Shown here: piece by piece, positions 11,100-23,700 of the stretch
How positions within the stretch are numbered: position 1 is the first letter of the stretch
How the letters are laid out: each line of letters begins with the position of its first letter
Assembly: GCF_032062135.1 (NCBI RefSeq)
Contig: NC_092861.1
Location: 985,607-1,049,606, forward strand
DNA length: 64,000 nt
Origin: Pyxicephalus adspersus
Lineage: Eukaryota > Chordata > Amphibia > Anura > Pyxicephalidae
Direction: 5' to 3'
Position numbers and translations under genes: made by a program
Notes under the pieces: model-generated
Databases searched by the model: none
What the model was told of the DNA's origin: nothing
The model's input: the letters and a program-made list of their open reading frames with translations, nothing else

Positions 11100-13350
11100 T
11101 AGAGAGAACCACTTATCACCCACAAATGCCCTCATTGTGTGGTGGGAATAACCCTGTGACTTCTCCATAGGACCAAAAGTCGCTTGCTGACTCTGTCATG
11201 TGGCAACACTTGTAAATTAAAATCCATGCTTTTAACATTTACCTTTTCCAGATGTCTTCAGCATGGACATGTGACACACAAACATCACCATAATGCCCAG
11301 TGACACCCATTTAGGGGGTGGGTCCATGACACTCTGTGTTCACAGTGTGACGTCAATCTTTTGAGTTTATGGGAGTCATCCAGCCAGCAAGACTGAGGAC
11401 ATCTTGTGGCAGAGAAGAGGTATCTCTTGAGAGAAGTTGGGCACTACAGAGAGAGATACATTGGCCCAGATTTGGGCTTGGCATTCTATTCCCAACCCTG
11501 CCCACCAATTGGATGATTTGCTAACCTTTTGTTCTTACTGTCTATATACATCTAAAATGTGTTGTAACTGGGGGCTGGCCTACTTGGAAATTTATAACAA
11601 TTTAAAATCTATAATCTATAAATCTTCCTATTTCTGGTGTTTGAACTTCTACATGGAGAACGATCTGATTCTCTTCTCTCTATCATATTCTTTCTCCTCC
11701 TAAAGATCTCTTATCTCTCATTATTACTACAAATTAACCCCGGTCATGCGTAACACAAATTAGTCTGTGTAATGAAATTTTACTTATATATTAGAGCAAA
11801 TCATGGAATGAAAGGTCCTCTTATAGAGCCACCTCATCCTCCCTTCTCCTCCTTCCAATACCTAAAAAATAAAAAAACAAAACCTAATGAAAAAAAAATA
11901 TTAGAGGTGAGGGGATGTGCTAGGAATGCTGGGTAATAGACATCCCACAAAGATCCCCCATACTGCTGATGGGGCACATTCCCAACATCCGTTGTACCTA
12001 GGAGGCAGCAGTGAGCCGAGGAAATGTCACCAGCACCTCCTGGAGTGGTTGAAAACCAAAGCTAGAGGTATGTATTTTAATTCATTGGTTTATTGTTACA
12101 AAGTTTTAATTTTGAAAAGTTTTTTCTTCTTAGAGAGTGGATGTCAATATCAGTGGTTTTAATTTAATGGACGTTCTGCTTTATTGTACCCTGAATGACA
12201 TCATTACTGAACTCAGTCAGTGGGGGTAACCTACTGGGAAAAACTGAAAATCCACAGTCCCCACATGAACACCACCAGCACAAATTCATTAATGAAGAAT
12301 ATACAAGAAAAATATAAATAATACAACTTTATGGCACATAATTTCTTGCAATGTGTATGATGGATGGGAGGGGGGTCAAAATTGTAGTCTCAGCTCTGTT
12401 TAGCACAATGGGGAAAGTGGGCTACAAATGCAAGCATTCTTAATGAAGCATGAATTGTAGCCACAGACATAAAGGATATGCAGGTCTCTACAAAGAATGG
12501 AAGAGATTTGTGGAGACACAGAACAGGAGGAATCAGGAGGACTGTTGGTCCAGCAACAGTACTCACCAGATACCATTCCCTAAATCTAACACTGCACTCT
12601 TCATTTATAGCAAGCCCCCGCTCAGCCTTGGGAGACTTGGTTGCATTTTTCAGCACATGGTTGCCCCCAGGATGGTGACATGGTGTTCCAGTTGGTGAGG
12701 AGGAATTTAAGTGTCCTGACCTCAAATTTATTGAACACCTTTTGGGATTAATTAGAATAGGGAGCCAGGTCATTTCATCCTGACCTGCCAAATGAGGTCA
12801 AATCATCCAAAATATTGTAGAAGGCCTTCCCTGAAGGAAGATAACATAGCTGCAAAGTAGTAGGGGCTGTGTTATAAGATGGGATCTTCAACAAACTAAT
12901 ATTAGTTTTAGATCCTAGATAATATGTATATTTATCTATCACAGAACAACGCAGCTTTATATTTGTTTACAGGCCCATTTTAACAACACTTAGTTTCCAT
13001 ATTAAATGTTTTGTTGCTACAACTTTGAATTCATACTCTTAGCCAAGTTGTCATCTTTCTAGCACGGAGGCATGGAAATAGAGGCAGAGAACCAGGACAT
13101 GTATCCTGATCTCACATTGTGGTTACAAACCTCTCATGTTTCATATTCAAACTAGAACTTGTCATACATTTCCTGGTCGACTTGCAATGCAAAAAACATG
13201 AATTTGCCTCCTTAGTCTGGCAACGGATTCATAACGAGATTGCTTGTTGGCAACACATTCACCGAGTGCTAGAAAAAAAAAAAGGGATTGCATATCAAAT
13301 GTAGGCAGTATGATTTATTATATACACTGATGAAATGGGATAAAATGCTA
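11100..13350. other. No gene seen
   Basis: No exon, RNA gene or named repeat can be supported; short open frames on both strands are not protein-like. Confidence 0.4.
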
Positions 13351-13364
13351 CCGACGATCCTGTC

Positions 13365-13560
13365 CCACGCTGTCCTAGGATTTCTCTTTGTCCTGGCGCT
13401 CCCATCTTTGCTCTTCTCTTTGGGATTGTTACTTCGTCTCCTGATCTTGCACTGCGCAGGTGTGAGCTTGGGTGACGTAGCCAATATGAAGGGGAATTAA
13501 ACGAGAGACGATCTTGCTGCGCATGCGTGAGCTTGGCATCTCTTTACCCTAGGAGGGGAA
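13365..13560. repeat. Dispersed repeat, related to 61870-62080
   Basis: Phrases TGATCTTGCAC, GTGACATTGGGTGAC-like and CTCTTTTCTC-like stretches occur here and again near 61890-62010. Family not identified. Confidence 0.4.
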
Positions 13561-13944
13561 ATGCCCTTTTTGCGGAAATGCACAAAAGGAGCACCCAGAG
13601 TCTCCCGGGAAGGGTGATGTAGGTATCCTGGGAGGATCTGCACTCCCATTAGGCCTTGATCAACGTGGTGACCAAGACTTAAAAGGGCAGTGCTGAACCT
13701 CTTTTTCTTTAAGTGCTGCACTAAAAAATAAAACTAACATTTTTACCGTATATAGAAAAGTCGTCTACCCTTCTAAGTAAAAATGTTGAGTTTAGGTATA
13801 CTTTAAAGAAAGGAAATGTGTCCTCTATCATTGTGGGGACAGTGTCACCAACTGTAATGTATCCCCTAAAACTCTTTATGTACAGAATATAGACAGATAA
13901 CACTGTTTAATCTGATTTTAAAGAAGAGTTTAGGGACTACAAAA

Positions 13945-14545
13945 GTCCTCACAGAGGCTCGCAATCTAATCTTCTCAAAGAACACACTTCCTCAATCTCC
14001 TCAAAGAGACACGCTCCCTAATCTCCTCACAGAGGCGCGCTCCCTAATCTCCTCACAGAGGCGCACTCCCTAATCCCCTCATAGAAAGCGCTACCTCAAT
14101 CTCCTCACAGAGACGCGCTCCCTAATCTCCTCATAGAAAGCTCTACCTCAATCTCCTCACAGAGGCGCGCTCCCTAATCTCCTCACAGAGGCGCGCTCCC
14201 TAATCCCCTCATAGAAAGCTCTACCTCAATCTCTTCACAGAGCTGCGCTCCCCAATCCCTCATAGAACCCACTTCCTCAATCTCCTCACAGAGAGGTGCT
14301 CCCTAATCTCCTCAAAGAATGCACGTCCTGGTCTCCTCATAGAATGGCGCTCCCTAATCTAACAGAGACGCGCTCTCTAATCTCATAGAACCCACTTCCT
14401 CAATCTCCTCACAGAGGCGCGCTCCCTAATCTCCTCATAGAAAACTCTACCTCAATCTCCTCACAGAGACGCGCTTAATCTCCTCATAGAACGCACTTCC
14501 GGGTCTCCTCACAGAAGCGCGCCCCCTAATCTCCTCAAAGATGCG
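13945..14545. repeat. 26-bp minisatellite upstream of ESCO2
   Basis: Tandem units built on CTCCTCACAGAGGCGCGCTC followed by CCTAAT. A common variant has CATAGAAAGCTCTACCTCAAT. The period is 26 bp in the cleanest part (14023-14075). The unit carries CpG-rich GCGCGC. The array ends about 190 bp before the ESCO2 start codon, just 5' of the CpG-rich promoter. Confidence 0.9.
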
Positions 14546-14579
14546 CGCTCGCGTCTAAAGCGCGCGCTTCTCCTCTTTA

Positions 14580-14737
14580 GCCATATGTGGGCGGGGCGAT
14601 TGCAATCAGCCCCTCCCACCCGTCTCCTGCCGCGCGGGGGATGCTGGGAACTCGGAGTTTGAACGCTCTGGCGGGAGATTTGTCTGTGGTGGTTTCTCCT
14701 CGGTGTTTAACCGGACTTCACCCGATCTTTTCCAGCT
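14580..14737 (+). promoter_or_regulatory. ESCO2 proximal promoter and 5' UTR
   Basis: CpG-rich segment with a GC box (GGGCGGGGC, near 14590). A partial ZNF143-like ATGCTGGGAA lies at 14641-14650, TTTGAA (CHR-like) at 14658-14663 and GGCGGGA (E2F-like) at 14670-14676. There is no TATA box. The E2F/CHR combination fits a gene expressed at S/G2. The transcription start itself cannot be placed from sequence. Confidence 0.65.
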
Positions 14738-14790
14738 ATGGCCTCGCGAACACCCCGCAAGAGGAAGCACAGCTCCGCCGCCAGGGACGG
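14738..14790 (+). CDS. ESCO2: ESCO2 coding exon 1
   Basis: Encodes [18 protein letters not shown], ending in split phase at GG/GTAAGA. The TPRKRK basic motif is the conserved N-terminus of ESCO2 and likely nuclear-localising. Confidence 0.9.
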
Positions 14791-17700
14791 GTAAGAGAGA
14801 TAAGGGGGCAGGGAGAGTTTTATCTCTGGTGTATCCTAAATGACACATCGGGCGCCGACTGATCGTACTGCACAACGTGACGGCAACGTGTGCAGAGACT
14901 ACAAAGCTCAGCGTGCCCTGGCGATTGCTAGGGATTTTATTATTATTAGCAATGGTATTATAGCGGCTTTCTTATGTAATGTTAGTAGACTGCAGCTCTC
15001 AGGCTGGCCATCTGGTGTCGCTGTAGATGTCAGTAATTTGCATAAAAAGGCTCAGGTTATATGTAATGCTGGTATGATGTAATTCACAGAGTGGCCAGTA
15101 GGTGTAGTTGTAGTACACAGGTCACCTTCCTGTAGCTGTCACTATCCTGTACACAGGCTGTGTATGTGCTATTAGGATGCAGTTCTCAGAGTGGCCAGTA
15201 GGGGTGTGACAGAAGTCCGCTTCCTGCAGCAGTTTACACATAGGCTTTGGGTTTGTTATAAAATGTCTCTGACCCCAAGAATAAAATCGTACATCACAGC
15301 TTGCGTGTCCTTGGATTTGATGGCTGCATGTTTTTATTTTTAGGGCTTTGTTTTGACTTGGTGATCCTGCCAGTAACTCTGTGCCCTGTCCTGTTCATTG
15401 TCATCCTTCGGGCTGGGCTGTATAAGGGGTGGATGGGATTAGCAGTATATTTGGTCTGTTTATTGCTTTTTTCCAGGTGACAAACACACTGTATTTCTGG
15501 CAGGATCATGGCTGAATTTATTTTCTGGTTAATCTGCCTTTTGGGGTATGTCCATATATGGAGAAGTGGTTGTGTCAGTCCCCGCCCCTGAGGTTCTGCT
15601 GTCATAGAGCAAGACACCCCAATATAGCCCCGTGTGTGGTTTCAGCGCCTGGATCGGCCTTGCTCTGATGCCTGGGGTAAATTGAAACTGCGGCACTGCA
15701 GTCTTTAGCACAGGGCACCACTGGCTGCATCATTCTATCCTGGCCAGTCAAAGGCCAGAGATTCAAGGAGATATGGACTTTTTTTTAACTTAAATACAGT
15801 GAGGAAAATGTCATTCCAGGCTGTGTAGTCACCAGTGTGCCATGCCCCCTTCCCCATGTAGTCAGTCTCTGCATTGCAGGTTCCTGGGCTGAAGTCACAG
15901 TCTCCTGACTGACTCTGTATGTCATGTGACCCCTTCATGTATCAGGGAATGCAGAGAGCCTCTGGGGCAGGCTGTTTATGAGGTCATGTGAGCAGGCAGG
16001 GAATTCTGGGAGTTGTAGTTTATCTGCTATTTATCAGTGTGAGGAGCAGTGCAGGCTGAACTACAACTCCCAGAATTCATTTGGTAAAAGTTCTTCCTTT
16101 TGCTTCTTCAGGCCGGTGAGAGGCTTTTAGAGGGGTGTGTACAATACAAAGGGGTGCTTGGGGGGGGGGGGGCAATACAGAGAGGTGTCTGCAGGGGGGA
16201 AAGGGTCACATGGTCCCCTGTTGTAACAATCTGGGGCTGAATCAGAATAATTTCCAGTGATCGGGCTGTCATTTAGCAGAATGGGGGGGGGGGGTTCCTG
16301 ACCCTTCCGTATCTAATTCTTCTCTTTTCCCCTCACTAGGCGTTGGTCGTCCTTTGGAACCCCGGTCAAGAAGCTGATAGTGGATTGCAGCGTTGTTCTG
16401 ACTCCCCTACAGCCCCGGGACTCCAATAAGAGCAACATAAAGCGCTCGCCCCCCCTGGCCTACACCACTATGGATGACCCCAAAGACAAGGAGAATTTTG
16501 GGGCCTCCCCAATGAAGTCCAGCGTTGCCCGTAAGCTGCTTGTGTCGCCTCCCCCTGGAGAGGATTTGGAAAATGATGCCTACGCCTTTACATCCCTAAA
16601 GTCGCCCACATCGGGGCCAAGGGCCGTCATGCCAACAAAGTCATTCTATAAGAGAAGCACTGTGTATGTGAGACCGCTGGATAGGAAAATGATCAATGAG
16701 AGCAAATCTAAAGGTGGCGTTGTCACCCCTACTCCCCTCAGCAATACAACCAGGAGGCCAGTGGTGAAAAGTTCTTCAAAGTCCACCAAAAATAAAAAGA
16801 AGGCTCCCACGCGAGGTGCCCCATCCCCCACCACATCTAAGATTTCCCCTGCGCCTGTGATCACAGAGAGCCATCCACCCAGTCCCCGAAAGAGCGCCAT
16901 CTTGGGGCTAAAAATGAAACAGAGGCCCAGGCTCATGGTGGGAGCTGCGTTTTTCGCCACCAGTAAAAAGCCTCATTCATCACGCAAACTCCCTGCTCAC
17001 ATCAAATTCCCCCCAACCTCAAAACCAAAATCCTTAATGCTGAGCAGCGTACTGACCGCAGGTACTGTTCCAAATTCTAGTGAGATAAACAAGAACTCCG
17101 GCTTGGACAAAATGCCCAAAGCTGAAAGTGGCAAAACGAATGGGCTGAACAACGGGAAACTGAAGATCCAGGTTCCTAAAAAACCCGAAATCACCAAACC
17201 TTCAGGACAGAAGGACCCCAAATCCCAGGTTTGTGTAGACATTGTGATTGGTCTGTTTAGCCCACAATATAGCAGAGCTGTGCATTTGGAGACACGCTTA
17301 ACACAAAGTATGGTAGGGTGTCACATATTGCACATTAATGTCACACAAGGACTGGTGAATTGTCACTTCAATGTCCAGCTGAAATTTTCAGTTTTGGATA
17401 GAGAGGGAAGGTTTAGTGCAACTTGTCCACATAAATGGCAATTTTTTCATCACTTCCTGTCTAGTGCAACCACTGTCTGCAGGACAGGAAGTGATCACAA
17501 ATAGAAAACAATCTGGAGTAAATGGTGCCATGCTGCCATCTGCTGGCTGCTTGTGTGCATTGCACCCTCCCCTCACCACTCACTATTTTCTTTCCCTACA
17601 GGAAGCTGCAAACCAATCTCACAATAAATTCGATATGGACGACTCCATTCTCAAATCAGAAAAGAAAGGTGATAATTTAGTGTTTATATACCGATGGGCA

Positions 17701-20700
17701 TATCAAGGTTTAGATATGAATGAAACGGTGAAAGTATTTTATTTTAATCAGTTAATTTTTTTTTATATTTCAGTCGCCCGAATATTGCTAGTGATGTTGT
17801 CCCGCTCGTCTGTGTAGACTCCCAGTCAACTAGACTAATTTCCCGACACGGGCTCCGGGTTTATTCTAGGACAGCGGAGTCACTAGAGATCAGGGCAAAG
17901 CACATTGAACCACACACATGTGGTCTCAATGCTGATCTGTCCTTCTGAAAATACCATCTGCCTGGCTGTTGTCATCTAAAGGCTTCAGCACTCTAATATA
18001 CTGGTGGAACACATGCAGATGGTTTCACTAGTTGCATGCTTGTTCAGCTTCTGGAGCTTATCTGATATTCCTGTAGTCAGCTTTGCTGTATGGTGGTGAT
18101 TTGTGGGGCTGCATCTCGGGCTCCTCATTTCACGAAATGCTTATAATATATAACCGAACCCATGTGTACACTTACCTGTTCTCTGGTATCTTTGTATTAC
18201 AATAAATGAACATTTAGTAGACATAGGGCTTTGTTTTCTCCAATGACTGTCCTATGGTGATAACTGCCCCTGATTGCAGAATAATGGACCCCACATCCAC
18301 TATCCATTGCTGTTACAAACCATTCCAATGTAAATGAATAAACTGGATTTCTGTGTTTTTATTGACAGGCCGTTTGACCTGCGCGCAGAGATGACGTCTC
18401 CCGTTTGTTCCAGCACTCCTCTGGGCACTCCGGCCCTTTTAAACAAAATCCCAAAGCACAACAAAAAGAAAGACGCTAACAAGGCGGATGAGGATCAGCT
18501 GATCATTGTAAGGATTCCTTTACATACAAAGATATACAATATCCTATATACATATAGGATACAAAGAATAGGGATNNNNNNNNNNNNNNNNNNNNNNNNN
18601 NNNNNNNNNNNNNNNNNNNNNNNNNNNNNNNNNNNNNNNNNNNNNNNNNNNNNNNNNNNNNNNNNNNNNNNNNNNNNNNNNNNNNNNNNNNNNNNNNNNN
18701 NNNNNNNNNNNNNNNNNNNNNNNNNNNNNNNNNNNNNNNNNNNNNNNNNNNNNNNNNNNNNNNNNNNNNNNNNNNNNNNNNNNNNNNNNNNNNNNNNNNN
18801 NNNNNNNNNNNNNNNNNNNNNNNNNNNNNNNNNNNNNNNNNNNNNNNNNNNNNNNNNNNNNNNNNNNNNGGGGTATAGGGTACCAATCAATGCATGCAAG
18901 GTTCAGGCTGGTATGAAGTCACAAAGCCACATGTGCATGCCGACTCCCTTAGGCAACAGCCAGATAGGGAGAGTCTCCATGATTGTGATTAGGGGATAGA
19001 TGATGCTGGATGTCCACCAGCCGGGAAATGAGGCAGAGCTCTATCTGAATTGCTGCAGCTTCTAATGTACATTTAGATGCTCGCAGTGTGCTATGGTATA
19101 ATAATCTTCCCTTTCTTCGTGTTATTTCTGATTAGGATGCCGGCCAGAAGCATTTCGGCCCCGTGGTTTGCAGCACCTGTGGTATGATCTATACAGCAGC
19201 TAGCCTGCAGGATGAAACTCAACACGCCCAATATCACCAACGTCTGCTAGAGAGCATCCGCTATGTGGTAAGTGATCGCCGCACACTATGTGTGTATCGC
19301 TGTTCTAGCAGGGCTCACAATGAACAGGCAGCCATGTGGTGAATGGAGGTAGGTAAATAGTTTTCAGAAATAATACTTGAGCAGTGTTCTGCCTAGCACC
19401 TTTTAGCTGGGCGCACCTCTTGGTGATTTTCGGTGGCCACCTTGGCTGCTTTTGGTGGTTCCTGAAGAGTTGAGTGATCATTATTCTACAGGTGGATGAG
19501 GAGTTAGAAGTGCCCTCTTTTTTTCTTCCAATTTCCCCTTCTAATGAGGAATTTGTGTGTTTCCTTGCACAAGAAGAGGTTAGAAGTAACTGCACCCAGC
19601 CCCGGTGGGCACCATTAAACTTAGGTTCAGTAAGCAGCAGCCCGAATATTGCATGGCATAAAAATCTGCAGCTACAGGGTGTCATCATTATAGCATTTGT
19701 ATGAGAAATGAATAAATGGCCGGCCTATGTTTTGCTTTAATGTTTTCTGTCTTTTCCATTACAGGGCTGGAAGAAGGAGCGAGTTGTGGCCGAATTCTGG
19801 GATGGGAAGATTCTGATGATTTGCCCAGATGATCCGAAATACGCTCTTAAAAAGGTAAGGGAGAAGGGGATCCCTAATGCTCGGTAATACTTTGTTTATA
19901 GGCCTGCAATGCTCGGTAATCAGATGATCCGAAATACGCTCTTAAAAAGGTAAGGGAGAAGGGGATCCCTAATGCTCGGTAATACTTTGTTTATAGGCCT
20001 GCAATGCTCGGTAATACTTTGTTTATAGGCCTGCATTCATTATAAGGGGGCAGTTGGTACACTTTGGGAGTCTTAGGCTTTGTACACAGGTTAGATGATT
20101 CTCGGTCAATATGAACGTCCAGGCTCTGGTGAAAATCTGACGTGTGCAGAGCTCGTTCTGAGAATACATGAATGACAGACGACGAACTACTGCAAAGGAA
20201 GTGAAGGGAGGAGAGCACAGCCGGGTGCCACTTGCTCGTTCTACCCCCTCCCCTCTCCATAGAACAGAATGGCACTGTATGTACACTGCTTGTTCATTAA
20301 TCATTAAGTCATTTGTTGTTTTAAACAATCGTGAAAGATCTCAATAAAAGGAACAATTAAATAGGGTATTTAAAGTGTTCTAACATGTTTCGCCTGTATT
20401 GGCCTCCTCAGGGGGCTTGTGGACGATCAGCTGTAACACGTTCAATAATTGTCCTTGGAAAGGATCTTTTACGACTGAGTGTCGTACATACAGCTCTATT
20501 CTGCTCTAAGCAGCACCCCACTGTGCTCTCTCCCCTTCACCTACACCCTGTTTCCCCTATAAGGCAGTCTTATATTTTTTGAAATGCCAAAATATGCCCC
20601 AGGTCTTATTTTCAGGGGGATGTCTTATTTTTCCATGAAGAAGACTACAGTACACATTTATTGTTGAAAATCACTTATCACGCATGTGCCATTCATTGTC

Positions 20701-23700
20701 CCCTTCTGATCACTGACTCACTTTTTTACCGTACGGCCGGGTAACAGACTCCGTTAGGGCAGGGATCAGCAGCTTGCTTGTCCTTTGAAGTTACTTTCTG
20801 TTTCGCTCTGCACTGCAGCCAGCACCGAGGAGTCACACAGAGGCACACAGTTACCCACCATACCACCCGAATGGGAGATTCTTTCGGGCGCAGGTATAGG
20901 TGGGTGTCTTATTTGCGGGGGGTGCTTTATTTTATTGTTTTGGGCAAAATGGGGGGGTGCCTTATTTGATGGGGATGGCTTATCATCGGGGAAACACGGT
21001 ATTACAACTGTTTGTGGATCTGTCAGGAGGGATCCATGAACGACGGACAACGGGCCCCGTAGACGCCAGATTCTCATCTGATCCCGGCCCCGAGGGCATT
21101 ATCAAACATGAATCATCTGACGTGTGTACGTAACCTTCAAGGGGAACTTTTACCGAAAAGTCATACAATAAGACAAATATTAGCATACAACCTATAAAAT
21201 CACAAACACACCCTTCTGTGTAGTCTAGTGACATGTTTTGTTCTACAGAAATCTACTTACATCTTCATCTCCCTTTCACGATTTGGTTTTAGTTACACCG
21301 GGGCTCTGCTGCGGCCAATCATGTTATTGATCCGACCTGCAGCAAACTTTGGGTGGGAGCTGCAGCTTGTCAGTTCTGCTGGGAGTGAAATAGATACAAA
21401 TAAATGTATGGATCTCCTAATTCTCCAAGCACCTTTCTAGTCAATTATGGCCACATTACTTGAATATAGCTGCCAGTATAACATGCAGGTATAGACCCGG
21501 CCTTGTGATGGCGGCTCCTGAAATGTGGAGCCCCTCAACATGCAAATAGACAATGCAGCAACGTGCACCTCCTGCTTTATGATATGAACTCCAGCTGAAT
21601 TATGGGTAAATCTCCTGAAGCATGCAGTATGGCTGCTGAGGCTTTGCAGATTTCCCCGTGTATATGATCTATACACCCAGGTTCTGTGGGTTTCCATACC
21701 ATGGAACAGAAAGCCCCCATGATTGGAGGAGAACAGTCATGTGACTAAAGGCTTATGCTAATTCTGACCTTGCTTACAATAACCAGGCGGAGGAAGTTCG
21801 CGAGCTGGTGGACTCGGAGTTAGGCTTTCAGCAGACGCATCTGAATTTTCCAAGCAAAACCAAAACCTTTCTGTTTGTGTCCAATGAGAGGAAGATTGTG
21901 GGATGTTTAATCGCAGAGCCAATCAAACAGGTAGGTGTGCTCTGTAATCGGTAACATATGGTGAGCCATGTTGTATTCTTTGTATGTCACACCAATGCTA
22001 GAGGACAATGTGGCGGGCGTTTATTACAGAGGGAATCTTAGGGTTTCAGAACTGGAGGTTCACCATGGGATGAATCCCTACAGCTGGGTAATGCAGAGAT
22101 TGTAGGGCTTCTCATACGGGGAGTTTCCTTGTTCTACTCCTTTATTCTGATTCCACTTCTTTCTGCACTGCCAGTCACATCTGCACATTCCTCGTTGTTT
22201 TCATGCAGCCATCTCCTGTGAAGTGAGATCATGAACTGGCAGCTTTCTGATGAATCCTGATCCATCAGGAAAACGTTGCTGGAACCCATTTCTATGTAGT
22301 ATGCTGGTTTGGTCCTAGGCAGCACAAGCTCTTCACTGGCAGATTTGGGTTCTGTAGTCATCGGACTCCTTTGATTTGTTGTTTTTGCTTTTCAATTTTT
22401 TTGTGAGTTTTGGATTGGCTGTGCAGCTCCTGTTGCCCGGAGATTCACTTTGGATCACGACGGCCTTTAATGGTGTATTCAGAGGAAGTCATTGGATTGA
22501 GCATATTATTCCTGACCTAACATCTCCAGAATCTGGCTCTGGAACCAGGATAGTCATTTCTTATAGTCTCTGGAATCTCCTTGTGACACTTGCCTGCTGT
22601 TCAGAAGACTTTTATTTAGCGCCAACATATTACGCAGCACTGTACAAAGTCCAGAGTCATGTCACTAGTTGTCCCTCAGAGCTTACAATATAATGTCCCT
22701 ACCATAGTCATGACTTTAGTACAGTCAATTTTGGGAGGAAGCCAATTAACCTAACTCAGGGGTGGGCAAACTTTTTCAGTCAGGGGCCGTAATCTGATAT
22801 AAAACTTGACAGAGGGGCCAGGCTGGGCCGATGGGTGAGTGGGCAGGGTTATGCCATAGGGACACCACTCATTGTGACGTCATGATGGCAAAACCCGTCC
22901 AATTCCTCATCACTGTTCTGAGCCTGTGATGGGAGACTGGGCCGGTTGTGTGCAGCCCACCCACCTCCACGAGCCAGGATACAAACCGGGGATGTGTTGC
23001 CACGGACAAACCCAAAGGGCTGGAGAAAAAAATGTATACGGCCCGTGGGTCGTAGTTTGCCCTGACCTAACTGCATGTCCTGGGCTCTTATATTGCTGTA
23101 ATGGAACTGCTAGGCTGGGCAGTCTTCTTGTATTGACAATGTCGATCTGTTCTTCTGTCGGATCTGATCTGGATTCAATCTGCCGATGACGTAAATAACA
23201 TCTCCAGATTTGTTTGCAGCAACATGTATTGGCAGGCCAGTATAAGCGATTATCAGTTCCTATGGTGATGTTTTTTGTGTTCAATATTCCATGTATTGAA
23301 TACAATTTATGAAAATGGCAAATGATTATTGGTTTCACCAGAATTCAACCCTGAAATTTGTTTAAGCCGGGTGGAAAGAAGCTGTAGGGGGGTGGCAGTA
23401 CCTGTACTCTTCATTAACCACCCAAAAACAGCCGGGTGGTAGGTGAAAAGTGCTGGGGGGTGCGTGAAGAGGCTGGGGAGATCACTGCCATTAAAAAATC
23501 ACATTCACTGAAAAGTGCTTTTATCATCTATGTAAGTATAAATGTTATCACCAACTTCTTTTCATTTATTTTTCAGGCATTTCGAGTCATTCCAGAGCCA
23601 ATCCCGGAGGCGGAGTCTAAGAACCAGGACGCTTTGGAGCGGCACAGAGCTTGGCGATGCTCTTCAGACCCAGAACCGGCTATCTGTGGGATCAGCAGAA

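Noticed and set aside
13945..14545. Possible CRISPR-like regular repeat
   Set aside because: Head-to-tail units without unique spacers in a vertebrate genome; it is a minisatellite.
16646..16960. Minus-strand frame opposite ESCO2 exon 2
   Set aside because: Shadow of the ESCO2 coding frame.
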